32,612 bases of DNA from Litorimonas sp964352855 (GCA_964352855.1 CAYGTR010000036.1:1-32612), one strand, 5' to 3'. Positions 15,819-23,456 are shown, numbered from the stretch's first letter. The notes: generated by a model from the sequence alone, not told the origin. Program-made: numbers and translations.

Positions 15819-16577
15819 TTAAAATAAACCTTCACAATTCTGAAAAGCCGCAGCTTCGCATTTCTTAGCTATCTCAATCGCTTTATCTATGCTTGTTTGA
15901 TCTAACACAGCTGTGATTTTTTTTAGATTTCCTTCCGCTTCGGCTTGGTCTCTTTCGGAGGCCAAATATGTCCAAGCATAAGCTTTAATAAAATCTCTTT
16001 CAACACCATTTCCATCCGCATATTTAGCGCCAATTCTTGTCATGCCCGGGGGATGATTTTGTTTAGCCGCCTCCAAGAACCATTTGGCAGACTTATCTTG
16101 TTGAACGTTTAAATCGCCATGCCCTTGGTAATGAACCCCCAATCTCATTTGCGCCTCTAAAATACCTTGATCAGCCGCCATAAGATAATATTTTTCCGCT
16201 TCAGCATTATCCTCTGAAACACCGAGACCATCATCATACATCTCTGCAACACTCATTTGCGCAGGCGCAAATCCCTGATCGGCCGCTTTTTTATACCAAG
16301 AAAATGCCATTGAATCATTTTCGGTTATATATTGTCCAACATCAAACAGAACTCCCATGTTGAACTGGGCTCTCTCATTACCCTCCTCTGCAGCACGTGC
16401 CATATCAGCGAACTGATCAGGAATTCTAGGGGAGATCATAATGTCTTCAGATTGAGTCACTTGGGAATCATTCAGCGTTTCGTTTACCTCAATATCACGA
16501 TTTTCTTGGCAACCGATCATTACTGTGATCGCCATATATAAAACTAAAACCCCAATTGGCTTATTCAGATATTTCAT
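15819..16577 (-). CDS. Sel1-repeat (SLR) lipoprotein
   Basis: The ATG at 16577 has GGA eight bases upstream; another ATG six bases earlier is possible. The signal peptide ends in the lipobox V-M-I-G-C, so the protein is probably a lipoprotein. About four 36-residue Sel1 repeats follow, each with the pattern AQxxxGxxY...GxG...A..WYxxAADQG (for example AQFNMGVLFDVG and AQMSVAEMYDDGLGV). The final part has paired cysteines in KKCEAAAFQNCEGLF. Sel1 proteins are alpha/alpha solenoid adaptors that organise envelope complexes or signalling proteins. The gene converges on gspH and is read from a gene-poor region carrying a CtrA-type box about 200 bases upstream. A role with the T2SS is conceivable but unproven. 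Confidence 0.85.
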   Translation of the reverse strand: MKYLNKPIGVLVLYMAITVMIGCQENRDIEVNETLNDSQVTQSEDIMISPRIPDQFADMARAAEEGNERAQFNMGVLFDVGQYITENDSMAFSWYKKAADQGFAPAQMSVAEMYDDGLGVSEDNAEAEKYYLMAADQGILEAQMRLGVHYQGHGDLNVQQDKSAKWFLEAAKQNHPPGMTRIGAKYADGNGVERDFIKAYAWTYLASERDQAEAEGNLKKITAVLDQTSIDKAIEIAKKCEAAAFQNCEGLF

Positions 16578-16773
16578 GTTCATATTCCAAAAAAGTCATT
16601 TATCTTGTTTACTTTCATAGCATAAAGAAATCAGATGTCAGCACTTAGAAGTCAAGTTCTTCTGAATCTATAGATTATTGATACAATACTCATTATGAAA
16701 GTGTTTAAAAGAACCACAATATCACCCCATAAAAACACAGTTTATTTATAGCCAAAATGTGTTTGCCCATATG

Positions 16774-16789
16774 TTAAGATTGTGTTAAC
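16774..16789. promoter_or_regulatory. Consensus CtrA-type binding box (TTAA-N7-TTAAC)
   Basis: TTAAGATTGTGTTAAC matches the full CtrA consensus exactly, including the trailing C; another TTAA follows six bases later. Rightwards, a TAATAT at 16796-16801 lies 16 bases after the first half-site and could start a short transcript ending near the hairpin at 16842-16873. Leftwards, TATAAA (complement of 16745-16750) could be the -10 box of the Sel1 lipoprotein gene, with the box just upstream of its -35. CtrA is the alphaproteobacterial cell-cycle response regulator; binding here is inferred. Confidence 0.55.
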
Positions 16790-16841
16790 CATGATTAATA
16801 TTCAAGAGGCCCCATTGCGCTTCTTTAAAAAGCGGGCGCAG

Positions 16842-16873
16842 AAAGAACCAGTTCTTTACAGAACTGGTTCTTT
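16842..16873. repeat. Perfect 14-bp hairpin in the gene-poor region
   Basis: Arms AAAGAACCAGTTCT (16842-16855) and AGAACTGGTTCTTT (16860-16873) pair without mismatch around a 4-base loop. Read on the minus strand the loop is GUAA, a GNRA-type tetraloop, so a minus-strand RNA would fold especially well. On the plus strand the stem ends in UUUU. It can act as an intrinsic terminator in either direction, although neither U-run is long. An adjacent GC-rich stem lies at about 16818-16840. Confidence 0.6.
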
Positions 16874-16954
16874 TGTGATGTCTTGTAATTTCTTGAATGC
16901 TCTTCTAACTTGTGAAGCATTTTGTAATTGTGGAATGATTATATTAATATTCAT
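16856..16954 (-). CDS. Possible 32-residue ORF ending in the hairpin loop
   Basis: The ATG at 16954 opens 32 codons that end KKLQDITKEPVL, with the stop codon exactly in the loop of the 14-bp hairpin. The predicted peptide is helical and basic in the middle (QVRRAFKKLQ). There is no good ribosome-binding site and I recognise no family. It could be a small peptide gene, the tail of a decayed gene, or chance. Confidence 0.2.
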   Translation of the reverse strand: MNINIIIPQLQNASQVRRAFKKLQDITKEPVL

Positions 16955-17021
16955 GAGTTGCACTGGAAAATAGAGTAGTGCGAGAAATTAGATCAATCAA
17001 TAACCCGCACGGGGATGGACT

Positions 17022-17365
17022 TTAAAAAGGAATGTTAAAGGACACGTTATTGGCCTTCCCATTAGAGAGATTACAACCTTCAATAACACTGCTACCCGGC
17101 TTTAGGGGCGAGGAAATGCCATCCGCCCTCATTAAATAAGGCTACTTCAAGTGATCGACCCTCCCAGTCTCTTGTACATTTATTGAAACAATATAGCGGT
17201 GATTGTCTTTCGGATTTAACGGAGGAACGTTCAGCTCATCAGAAATAATACTCAAATTCACAATCATATCCAAGAGATTTATGGCTTCATTATGTATTAT
17301 ATGTTTTGAGCTTGAAACGGCGCGATGAAGGGCAGGTCGAGATTGGTGGATTTATAATCTGTCAT
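17022..17365 (-). pseudogene. Decayed DUF2793 (phage/GTA-type) gene
   Basis: The ATG at 17365 has a strong ribosome-binding site (AGAGGAG, five bases upstream) and reads NLDLPFIAPFQAQ before a stop at 17297-17299. One missing A near 17303-17307 accounts for this: the next frame continues K-H-x-x-HNEAINLLD, then PPLNPKDNHRYIV, to a TAG at 17142-17144. A second one-base loss there restores ALFNEGGWHFLAPKAG, followed by TAG (17092-17094) where the family has Trp. DUF2793 proteins read LALPxIAPAQAQKHVTHNEALxxLD, then RYIV, and W-x-F-x-x-P-x-x-G-W. The order and spacing match well. The 3' boundary is uncertain. Such genes usually sit in prophage or gene-transfer-agent tail regions, but no other phage gene remains here. 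Confidence 0.82.
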
Positions 17366-17552
17366 AAGAACTCCTCTATTTTTGACCATCATAACCGCTT
17401 CCAAAACATGGAGGATTGATTATCCAAACCCTTCGGAAAATAAGGTTATAAGTGTCAAGTAAAGAGGGGAAATATTGCATTATTGTTACAAATAGCCTTT
17501 CGGCGAAGGTGAGACTTCCCTATAGAACGATTAAAGAAATGGGATGAATGCT

Positions 17553-18113
17553 ATGAAGTTTGAGTCTTTGGAAATATCCGATGTTATTAAAATCACACCT
17601 CGTGTATTTGCCGATGACCGCGGCGAATTTATGGAAACATTCAAGCAATCAGCCTTCAATGAAGAGGTCGGCAAAAAGGTCGTTTTTGTTCAGGATAATC
17701 AATCTCTTTCATTAACCAAAGGCACAGTTCGCGGCTTACATTTTCAATCTCCGCCTTTTGCACAGGGGAAATTAGTTCGTTGCGTGAAAGGGGCTATCGT
17801 CGATGTGGCCGTTGACGTCAGAAAAGGTTCCTCGACCTTTGGACAGTCTGTTAGCGCTAGGCTGACAGCTTCTAATCATGAACAATTATGGGTGCCGGAA
17901 GGTTTCCTTCATGGGTTTTCTACCTTGGAACCAGATACGATTGTCCAGTATAAATGTACAAATTATTACTCCCCAGAAGCAGATGGCAATGTGTTTTGGA
18001 ATGATCCCGACTTGGATATCGATTGGGGCATAAATCCGGATGACGCTGTTTTATCCGCCAAAGATGTAAAAGCTCCTCTTTTTGCAGCTTTCACCTCTCC
18101 TTTTCAATATTAG
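17553..18113 (+). CDS. rfbC: dTDP-4-dehydrorhamnose 3,5-epimerase RfbC/RmlC
   Basis: The start at 17553 (MKFESLEI...) matches the usual RmlC N-terminus and has GGGA eight bases upstream; an ATG nine bases earlier is also in frame. The product is about 186 residues, the normal family length. Motifs include PRVFADDRGEFMETF, the catalytic-His segment VRGLHFQSPP, KLVRCVKGAIVDVAVDVR, WVPEGFLHGFSTLEP and YKCTNYYSPEADG. The cupin-fold enzyme epimerises dTDP-4-keto-6-deoxyglucose at C3 and C5 on the way to dTDP-L-rhamnose. It follows the gene-poor region and precedes a glycosyltransferase gene, separated from rfbA by the entire T2SS cluster. No clear promoter was found. Confidence 0.95.
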   Translation: MKFESLEISDVIKITPRVFADDRGEFMETFKQSAFNEEVGKKVVFVQDNQSLSLTKGTVRGLHFQSPPFAQGKLVRCVKGAIVDVAVDVRKGSSTFGQSVSARLTASNHEQLWVPEGFLHGFSTLEPDTIVQYKCTNYYSPEADGNVFWNDPDLDIDWGINPDDAVLSAKDVKAPLFAAFTSPFQY

Positions 18114-18135
18114 CATCGAATTAGCCTAAGGTTTT

Positions 18136-18168
18136 ATGATTAAGGTTTGAAACCATACCCTTAATCAT
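18136..18168 (+). repeat. Inverted repeat in the leader of the GT2 glycosyltransferase gene
   Basis: Perfect 10-base arms ATGATTAAGG (18136-18145) and CCTTAATCAT (18159-18168) with a 13-base loop lie between rfbC and the GT2 start at 18183. No U-run follows, so it is not a simple terminator. It may stabilise the rfbC mRNA end or be a protein site. Confidence 0.4.
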
Positions 18169-18182
18169 CCTAAAGAGCGTCT

Positions 18183-19160
18183 ATGACGCATTTTGTTTCT
18201 GTCATTATTGTCGACTTCAATTCGGGCGAGAAACTCTTAAAGTGTCTGCGACATCTGCAGAACCAAACTTACAAAAATTTTGAGGTAATCCTTATTAATA
18301 ATGGAGCAGACACACAGACTGAGGAGAGCTTCTCTGAGTTTGGCCTGAAAGTAACCCTTTTAAATCCGGGTGAAAATCTGGGATTTGCAAAGGCCAATAA
18401 TGAAGGTGTTAAAAAAGCGAAAGGGCATTGGCTTGCCTTTTTAAACCCTGATGCTTACCCCAATCCAGATTGGCTTGAAATTCTCATCACGGCCACAAGA
18501 CGCTATCCCGACGTCAAAGCCTTTGGGTCAACCCAGTTAATGGCCTCTGATAAGCAAAAACTGGATGGAGCCGGGGATGTTTATCATGTTTTAGGAATTC
18601 CGTATCGCGGCTATTTCGGATGGGATGTTGAGCATCTTCCGTCTGAAAGCGATGTCTTTGCCGCCTGTGCTGCAGCGGCTTTATATGAGGCCAATATTTT
18701 TCGTCAGTTAGGCGGTTTTGATGAGCGTTTTTTCTGTTACGGCGAAGATGTCGATTTAGGCTATCGTCTAAGACTTATAGGCGGACGCACATTGCAAATT
18801 CCAGATGCCGTTGTACACCATGAAGGCTCAGGCATTACAGGTCGCCACAGTGACTTTACGATTTATCACGGTCACAGAAACAGAATTTGGTTGGCCTATA
18901 AAAACACACCTTTTTGGCTTTATTGGCCTGTCCTACCCCTGCATATTTTGGCCAATTTATACCTTTTATTCCGAGCGCCTTTTGCCGGAATTACGAAACC
19001 CTACCTTAAGGGCATTCTTCATGGTTATGCAGGACTTGCGCGTTTCAAAGCGGATAGAAGAAGGCTTCAAAGCCAACGAAATGTCAGCTACCGATCTTTG
19101 ATAAAAGCATTGGAGTGGTCACCTGTAAAGCTCTCAAAGCGGCAAGGCAGAAACTGGTAA
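18183..19160 (+). CDS. GT2-family glycosyltransferase (rhamnosyltransferase-like)
   Basis: 325 residues. It begins with the GT-A fold pattern VSVIIVDFNSGEKLLKCLRHLQNQTY. The sugar-nucleotide segment LGFAKANNEGVKKAKG leads to the DxD-equivalent LNPDAYP (N88-P89-D90), and the acceptor-side motif is FDERFFCYGEDVDLGYRLR (about 189-207), as in WbbL-type enzymes. A hydrophobic stretch near residues 270-290 (LYWPVLPLHILANLYLLF) suggests peripheral or single-pass membrane association. With rfbC immediately upstream, dTDP-rhamnose is a plausible donor, but specificity cannot be read directly. AAAGAG lies seven bases upstream of the ATG. It converges on fcl with only four bases between the stops. Confidence 0.88.
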   Translation: MTHFVSVIIVDFNSGEKLLKCLRHLQNQTYKNFEVILINNGADTQTEESFSEFGLKVTLLNPGENLGFAKANNEGVKKAKGHWLAFLNPDAYPNPDWLEILITATRRYPDVKAFGSTQLMASDKQKLDGAGDVYHVLGIPYRGYFGWDVEHLPSESDVFAACAAAALYEANIFRQLGGFDERFFCYGEDVDLGYRLRLIGGRTLQIPDAVVHHEGSGITGRHSDFTIYHGHRNRIWLAYKNTPFWLYWPVLPLHILANLYLLFRAPFAGITKPYLKGILHGYAGLARFKADRRRLQSQRNVSYRSLIKALEWSPVKLSKRQGRNW

Positions 19161-19164
19161 AAAG

Positions 19165-20124
19165 TTAGCGTCTCAAAAGGCTTTCATTCTCTAGCATCCA
19201 TTCATAGGTCTGCTCTAACCCCTTCTGAAGAGAATAATAGGGTGTCCATCCCAGCTCTTTCAGCTTTATACCATCCATAAATTTACGAGGTGGCCCGTCT
19301 GGTTTTGAAAGATCATGGTCGATTGAACCCTTATATCCAACCATATCCATCAACGTTTCCAACAAGGCTTTGATTGTAACTTCTTCGCCCTGGCTGATAT
19401 TAATGATAGATTCGGCGGAGTAATGTTTCATCAAAAAAACAAGGGCGGCGGCACAATCATCGACATGCATAAATTCGCGGTAAATCTCCCCACTCCCCCA
19501 TAGTTCAACAGAGGGGCTATGTTCAATTTTCGCTTGATGAACTTTCTGTATTAGCGCCGGAATCACATGTGAATTTTCCAAATGAAAATTATCGCCCGGA
19601 CCATATAAATTTGTAGGCATGGCCGAGATGAAATCTGTCCCATATTGACGCCGATAAGCCTGCGCCAGTTTAATGCCTGCAATTTTAGCGACAGCATACC
19701 ATTGATTTGTAGGCTCCAATGCCCCTGTTAACAGAGCTGTTTCCTTCATGGGTTGCTCTGTAAATTTAGGATAAATGCAGGAGGAGCCTAAAAAGATCAG
19801 TTTCTCAACCGCCTGTTTATAAGCCGCATGTATAACATTTGAGGCAATCATAAGATTATCATAGATGAACTCAGCCGGATAAGTCTCATTCGCTAAAATA
19901 CCGCCAACTCTTGCCGCAGCGAGAAAAATGCAATCTGGCTTCTCAGTCTCCATCCAGGCTTCTACTTGGTCTTGCCGGGTTAAGTCTATTTGAGAGCGAT
20001 CTACAGTTAAAATCTCTATGACATTTTCCTGCTGAAGCTGTCTGATGATGGCAGACCCTACCATGCCCTTATGGCCACAAACCCAAACGCGCTTACCGTC
20101 TAAACTATAAGGTTGATCAATCAT
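19165..20124 (-). CDS. fcl: GDP-L-fucose synthase Fcl/WcaG
   Basis: 319 residues, typical length. The NADP-binding Rossmann motif is GHKGMVGSAI (17-26). The SSCIYPK segment (114-120) and catalytic Y143-x-x-x-K147 in YAVAKIAG are conserved, as is the late MHVDDCAAALVFL. The bifunctional epimerase-reductase converts GDP-4-keto-6-deoxymannose to GDP-L-fucose. It overlaps gmd by eight bases, so the two consecutive steps are co-translated. Confidence 0.96.
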   Translation of the reverse strand: MIDQPYSLDGKRVWVCGHKGMVGSAIIRQLQQENVIEILTVDRSQIDLTRQDQVEAWMETEKPDCIFLAAARVGGILANETYPAEFIYDNLMIASNVIHAAYKQAVEKLIFLGSSCIYPKFTEQPMKETALLTGALEPTNQWYAVAKIAGIKLAQAYRRQYGTDFISAMPTNLYGPGDNFHLENSHVIPALIQKVHQAKIEHSPSVELWGSGEIYREFMHVDDCAAALVFLMKHYSAESIINISQGEEVTIKALLETLMDMVGYKGSIDHDLSKPDGPPRKFMDGIKLKELGWTPYYSLQKGLEQTYEWMLENESLLRR

Positions 20125-21184
20125 GATAATGTGTTCGCGTAGGCTGAGAGGCTATGAGAGCCAAATCATGCGTCACCATCTCATCAACTAAATCAGTAAA
20201 AGATGTCTTTGCTTGCCAGCCCAAAACGCGTTTGGCTTTCCCGGCATCGGCTAATAATAAATCTACTTCTGTCGGGCGGAAATATCGCGGATCAATTCTT
20301 ACAATGACATCTCCGGTGGCTTTATTTTTTCCAACTTCATCGACACCCTCACCTTCCCATAAAAGCGATATACCAACGTAACCGAAAGCCAGATCCACAA
20401 ATTCCCTTACAGAATGGGTTTCTCCGGTTCCCAAGACATAATCACTTGGCTTTTCTTGTTGCAACATTCGCCACATGCCTTCGACATAATCGCGCGCATG
20501 TCCCCAATCTCGCATGGCCCCTAAATTTCCGAGGTAGAGCACATCTTGTAATCCGTTATGAATAGCGGCTACAGCTCTTGTAATTTTACGGGTCACAAAC
20601 GTCTCCCCCCGTATCGGGCTTTCATGATTAAACAATATGCCATTGGACGCATGAAGACCGTAAGCTTCGCGGTAATTGACGACCATCCAATAGGCATAAA
20701 GCTTGGCAGCGGCATATGGACTGCGCGGGTAAAACGGTGTGGTTTCAGATTGCGGTGTTTCCTGCACTTTGCCGTACAATTCGGATGTTGAGGCCTGATA
20801 AAACTTAGCTTTGTCGACTAGTCCCAATATCCGGATTGACTCTAGTAACCTCAAAACACCAATCGCATCAGAATTAGCTGTATATTCTGGTGTTTCAAAA
20901 CTCACCTGCACATGGGATTGAGCACCGAGATTATAGATCTCATCCGGCTGCACCTGCTGTAAAATACGAATAATATTCGTTGAGTCTGTAAGGTCACCAT
21001 AATGTAAAAATAATCGTGCATCCGGCCTGTGCGGATCAACATATAAGTGATCAATACGCAATGTATTAAATGACGAGGAGCGTCGTTTAATACCGTGTAC
21101 GATATAGCCTTTGTCCAGAAGCAATTCCGCCAAGTAAGCGCCATCCTGCCCCGTTATACCCGTTATGAGTGCTGTTTTTGTCAT
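20117..21184 (-). CDS. gmd: GDP-mannose 4,6-dehydratase Gmd
   Basis: The ATG at 21184 (MTKTALITGITGQDGAYLAE) is chosen over a start 63 bases upstream because it gives the standard Gmd N-terminus; the product is 355 residues. The NADP loop GITGQDG lies at 9-15. Further signatures are VHGIKRRSSSFNT, LGAQSHVQVSFETPEYTA, the catalytic YAAAK region, and FRPTEVDLLLADAGKAKRVLGW near the C-terminus. It makes GDP-4-keto-6-deoxy-D-mannose for Fcl; D-rhamnose or perosamine branches would also use this product. It is divergent from manC, whose product is its substrate, so the roughly 100-base gap probably holds promoters for both. Confidence 0.97.
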   Translation of the reverse strand: MTKTALITGITGQDGAYLAELLLDKGYIVHGIKRRSSSFNTLRIDHLYVDPHRPDARLFLHYGDLTDSTNIIRILQQVQPDEIYNLGAQSHVQVSFETPEYTANSDAIGVLRLLESIRILGLVDKAKFYQASTSELYGKVQETPQSETTPFYPRSPYAAAKLYAYWMVVNYREAYGLHASNGILFNHESPIRGETFVTRKITRAVAAIHNGLQDVLYLGNLGAMRDWGHARDYVEGMWRMLQQEKPSDYVLGTGETHSVREFVDLAFGYVGISLLWEGEGVDEVGKNKATGDVIVRIDPRYFRPTEVDLLLADAGKAKRVLGWQAKTSFTDLVDEMVTHDLALIASQPTRTHYHD

Positions 21185-21285
21185 CACTGTTTCTTCATTA
21201 ATATTTGATATTATTGCGTGAATAAGGCTCGATAGGTGGGATAACAAGCCATGAGAACAAAAATAGCCATACGGGATATACCCTC

Positions 21286-22317
21286 ATGCCTATAAATGCT
21301 GTTATTATGTCCGGCGGAGCTGGTACACGCCTATGGCCTTTATCGGATGAGGCCAAGCCAAAACAATTTTTAAATTTGCTTGGAGACAAAAGCCTTCTGC
21401 AACAAACCGTCGAACGTTTGGATAAAACCCTTTTCAGCGACTCCATTATTTTTCTCGCCAATACGGCACAAGCGCCGCTTATTGACGCCCAAATCAAAGA
21501 TCGGGATTATCTGATTATAGGTGAACCTTGTCGACGAAACACAGCCGCAGCCGCAGCCGCAGCTGCACTTTATGTGAGAGATACGTCCCCTAAAGATGAC
21601 CTAATTTTACTCCTCCCGGCAGATCATAGCATCACTGATGTGAACGCCTTCAACAAGGCCATTCGCGAAGCGGAAAAGGTCGCACGCAATGGCTATATTG
21701 TCACATTTGGCATAACACCCGACCACCCGGAAACCGGCTATGGTTACATCAAGCGCGGAAATAAAGTTTCGAATAATGTTTTTTACGTCGACACATTCAA
21801 AGAAAAACCCGACTTAGAAACAGCAAAAACATATTGCGACAGTGGGTTATATAACTGGAATGCCGGTATATTTCTGTTCTCCGCGCATTTTCTATTAGAA
21901 GAAATTAATCGTTTTCATCCTGAAATTCTGATGGCAGTCCGTCAATCTTATAAAATGGCATCAAGATCAGACAAACAGCTCAATCTTGATAAAGACAGCT
22001 TCGAGACCTCCCCGTCAATTTCTATAGATTACGCGGTCATGGAAAAAACGGATAAAGCAACTGTTATTCCTTGTGATATTGGATGGAGCGATATTGGCAG
22101 TTTTCAATCGCTACGTAATGTTTTGAAAAGACTAGGCGCCCCTAGGCACCCTGAAAATGCAAAGTTAGTCAAAGCCAATGATTGCTTGATCCAATCCGAT
22201 GGACCGCAAATCAATATTATTGGATTGGATAATATCGGCGTCATTGTGAAAGACGGACATATATTGGTTTTGAATTTAGATAACTCTCAAGATGTGAAGC
22301 AAATTGCAGAAATATAA
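21286..22317 (+). CDS. manC: Mannose-1-phosphate guanylyltransferase ManC (single-domain form)
   Basis: 343 residues. The pyrophosphorylase signature MSGGAGTRLWPLS lies at 8-20, followed by KPKQFLNLLGDKSLLQQT, LLLPADHSI, ETGYGYIKRG, FKEKPD, YNWNAGIFLF and CDIGWSDIGSF, all characteristic of GDP-mannose pyrophosphorylases. The C-terminal phosphomannose isomerase domain of bifunctional AlgA/WbpW types is absent, so this should be monofunctional. It supplies GDP-mannose to Gmd and Fcl encoded on the opposite strand. Confidence 0.96.
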   Translation: MPINAVIMSGGAGTRLWPLSDEAKPKQFLNLLGDKSLLQQTVERLDKTLFSDSIIFLANTAQAPLIDAQIKDRDYLIIGEPCRRNTAAAAAAAALYVRDTSPKDDLILLLPADHSITDVNAFNKAIREAEKVARNGYIVTFGITPDHPETGYGYIKRGNKVSNNVFYVDTFKEKPDLETAKTYCDSGLYNWNAGIFLFSAHFLLEEINRFHPEILMAVRQSYKMASRSDKQLNLDKDSFETSPSISIDYAVMEKTDKATVIPCDIGWSDIGSFQSLRNVLKRLGAPRHPENAKLVKANDCLIQSDGPQINIIGLDNIGVIVKDGHILVLNLDNSQDVKQIAEI

Positions 22318-22329
22318 AAAGCCTAGCGC

Positions 22330-23271
22330 TTACTGAAATTCGACGCGTTCTTGCGAAAAGAAGAATAAAGAATTCACTTCTTCATCTGTATGAATATCAA
22401 GAGGTGAATCGATTTTTAAAATCTTGCCGATTGTCTGTTTTCTCTCACGCAAGGCCGTGTCAAAATCTCTTTCGATTTTCTCCTGTGCCCCGCTCTGGCG
22501 CATCTGAGAAATCAGGTAATCATAAATATCGAGTCGGCCATAAAGGAAAAACGACTCATAAAGAATTTTACTCGCAATTTTTTCGTCGATGTCGCGATAT
22601 TGAAGCTGTGTCATCAACTTAGAGACAGGCTTGAAGATAAAATCAATCTCCTCCCCGATGGTCACATCTTTCAGCGCTTCATATTTTATCTTGAGCATTT
22701 GATCTTCGGCCGCCCTGATCACATCTTCCCTGACCTCAGTATTATAAACGATAATAATATCGATGTCAGAGCCATTAACCTTGGTCTCCAGTTGAGAATG
22801 GATGCGTGGCACATCATGTCCTAAAAAATAAGCCAGATCGCCGGAAACAAAGAAACAAGCCGTCTTATTCAGAATGTCTAGCGTGTCATCATTCAAGCCC
22901 AAAATTGCTTTGCGGGCAAACCCAATTTTGCGGTTACTGATAGCGCGATGCTTATTAGCCAGAAGTGCACTTTTTTCGACCGCTTCGGTTTGTTGGCGTT
23001 TCAGATAGACGAGGCTATAGGTCAAAAAATCTCTGAGAACAGAGGGACTCAGACGCAATTGGTTCTCACGCGTGATATCATATCGGAGATAGTATCGAGA
23101 GAAGCTGGTAATCCGCAACAAATTTGATTGATAACACACCCGCCATAAATCCATGGGGTCAACGCCTGGAAGTTGGTCATTCAACTCCTTACCTGTCATC
23201 GGGCCGGACATCTTTAATGCGTTAAATATTTTTTCTTCTGCATCAGACTTAAAAGTAATTTCAGCTCTCAT
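22330..23271 (-). CDS. Winged-helix plus nucleotidyltransferase-fold protein of unknown function
   Basis: 313 residues; I do not recognise a named family. The N-terminus (about 10-65) looks like a winged helix (EEKIFNALKMSGPMTGKELNDQL, then a short beta hairpin LLRITSFSRYYLRYD). The central part carries the catalytic pattern of the DNA-polymerase-beta nucleotidyltransferase superfamily: G167-S-D169-I-D171 followed by a third acidic residue at D210 in EEIDFIFKP. The spacing is plausible for a metal-dependent enzyme. The C-terminus is helical. Substrates could be a sugar, protein, tRNA or nucleotide; a DNA-binding regulator with a nucleotidyltransferase domain is also possible. It converges on manC with 12 bases between stops, so its link to polysaccharide synthesis is only positional. 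No good ribosome-binding site is seen. Confidence 0.7.
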   Translation of the reverse strand: MRAEITFKSDAEEKIFNALKMSGPMTGKELNDQLPGVDPMDLWRVCYQSNLLRITSFSRYYLRYDITRENQLRLSPSVLRDFLTYSLVYLKRQQTEAVEKSALLANKHRAISNRKIGFARKAILGLNDDTLDILNKTACFFVSGDLAYFLGHDVPRIHSQLETKVNGSDIDIIIVYNTEVREDVIRAAEDQMLKIKYEALKDVTIGEEIDFIFKPVSKLMTQLQYRDIDEKIASKILYESFFLYGRLDIYDYLISQMRQSGAQEKIERDFDTALRERKQTIGKILKIDSPLDIHTDEEVNSLFFFSQERVEFQ

Positions 23272-23456
23272 ATGGACTGAATAACACGAAACAAAGCCTT
23301 CCCCAATCTTTACTTCTAAATCAGGAATTACCTTTAAAAGACCATAAAGAGCGCTAAATAGTCTTTATATTTGTCTGCAAGAGCGTTAGCTTTTAGAAAA
23401 TAAGATCGAGATGATGCGTTTAATTACAACATTTCCTTCAAAAAATAGAGGTCTTT

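Larger units (their letters stand above)
16584..17552. other. Gene-poor region between the Sel1 lipoprotein gene and rfbC
   Basis: No intact gene of convincing quality is visible here. From left to right it contains AT-rich leader sequence of the Sel1 gene, a consensus CtrA-type box (16774-16789), two neighbouring hairpins, a possible 32-codon ORF (16856-16954, minus) and the decayed DUF2793 gene (17022-17365, minus). About 180 bases of rfbC upstream sequence follow. The decay of a phage-type gene suggests a former integration or rearrangement site. Confidence 0.7.

Noticed and set aside
16782..16973. 63-codon plus-strand ORF across the hairpin
   Set aside because: It has no ribosome-binding site, spans a perfect inverted repeat and has no recognisable composition or motif; it is probably chance.
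22315..22336. Terminator between manC and the nucleotidyltransferase gene
   Set aside because: Only a 4-bp AAGC/GCTT stem with a short T-run is visible, too weak to call.
23272..23456. Possible glmS ribozyme or riboswitch upstream of glmS
   Set aside because: There is no recognisable ribozyme core, and that element is characteristic of Gram-positive bacteria.
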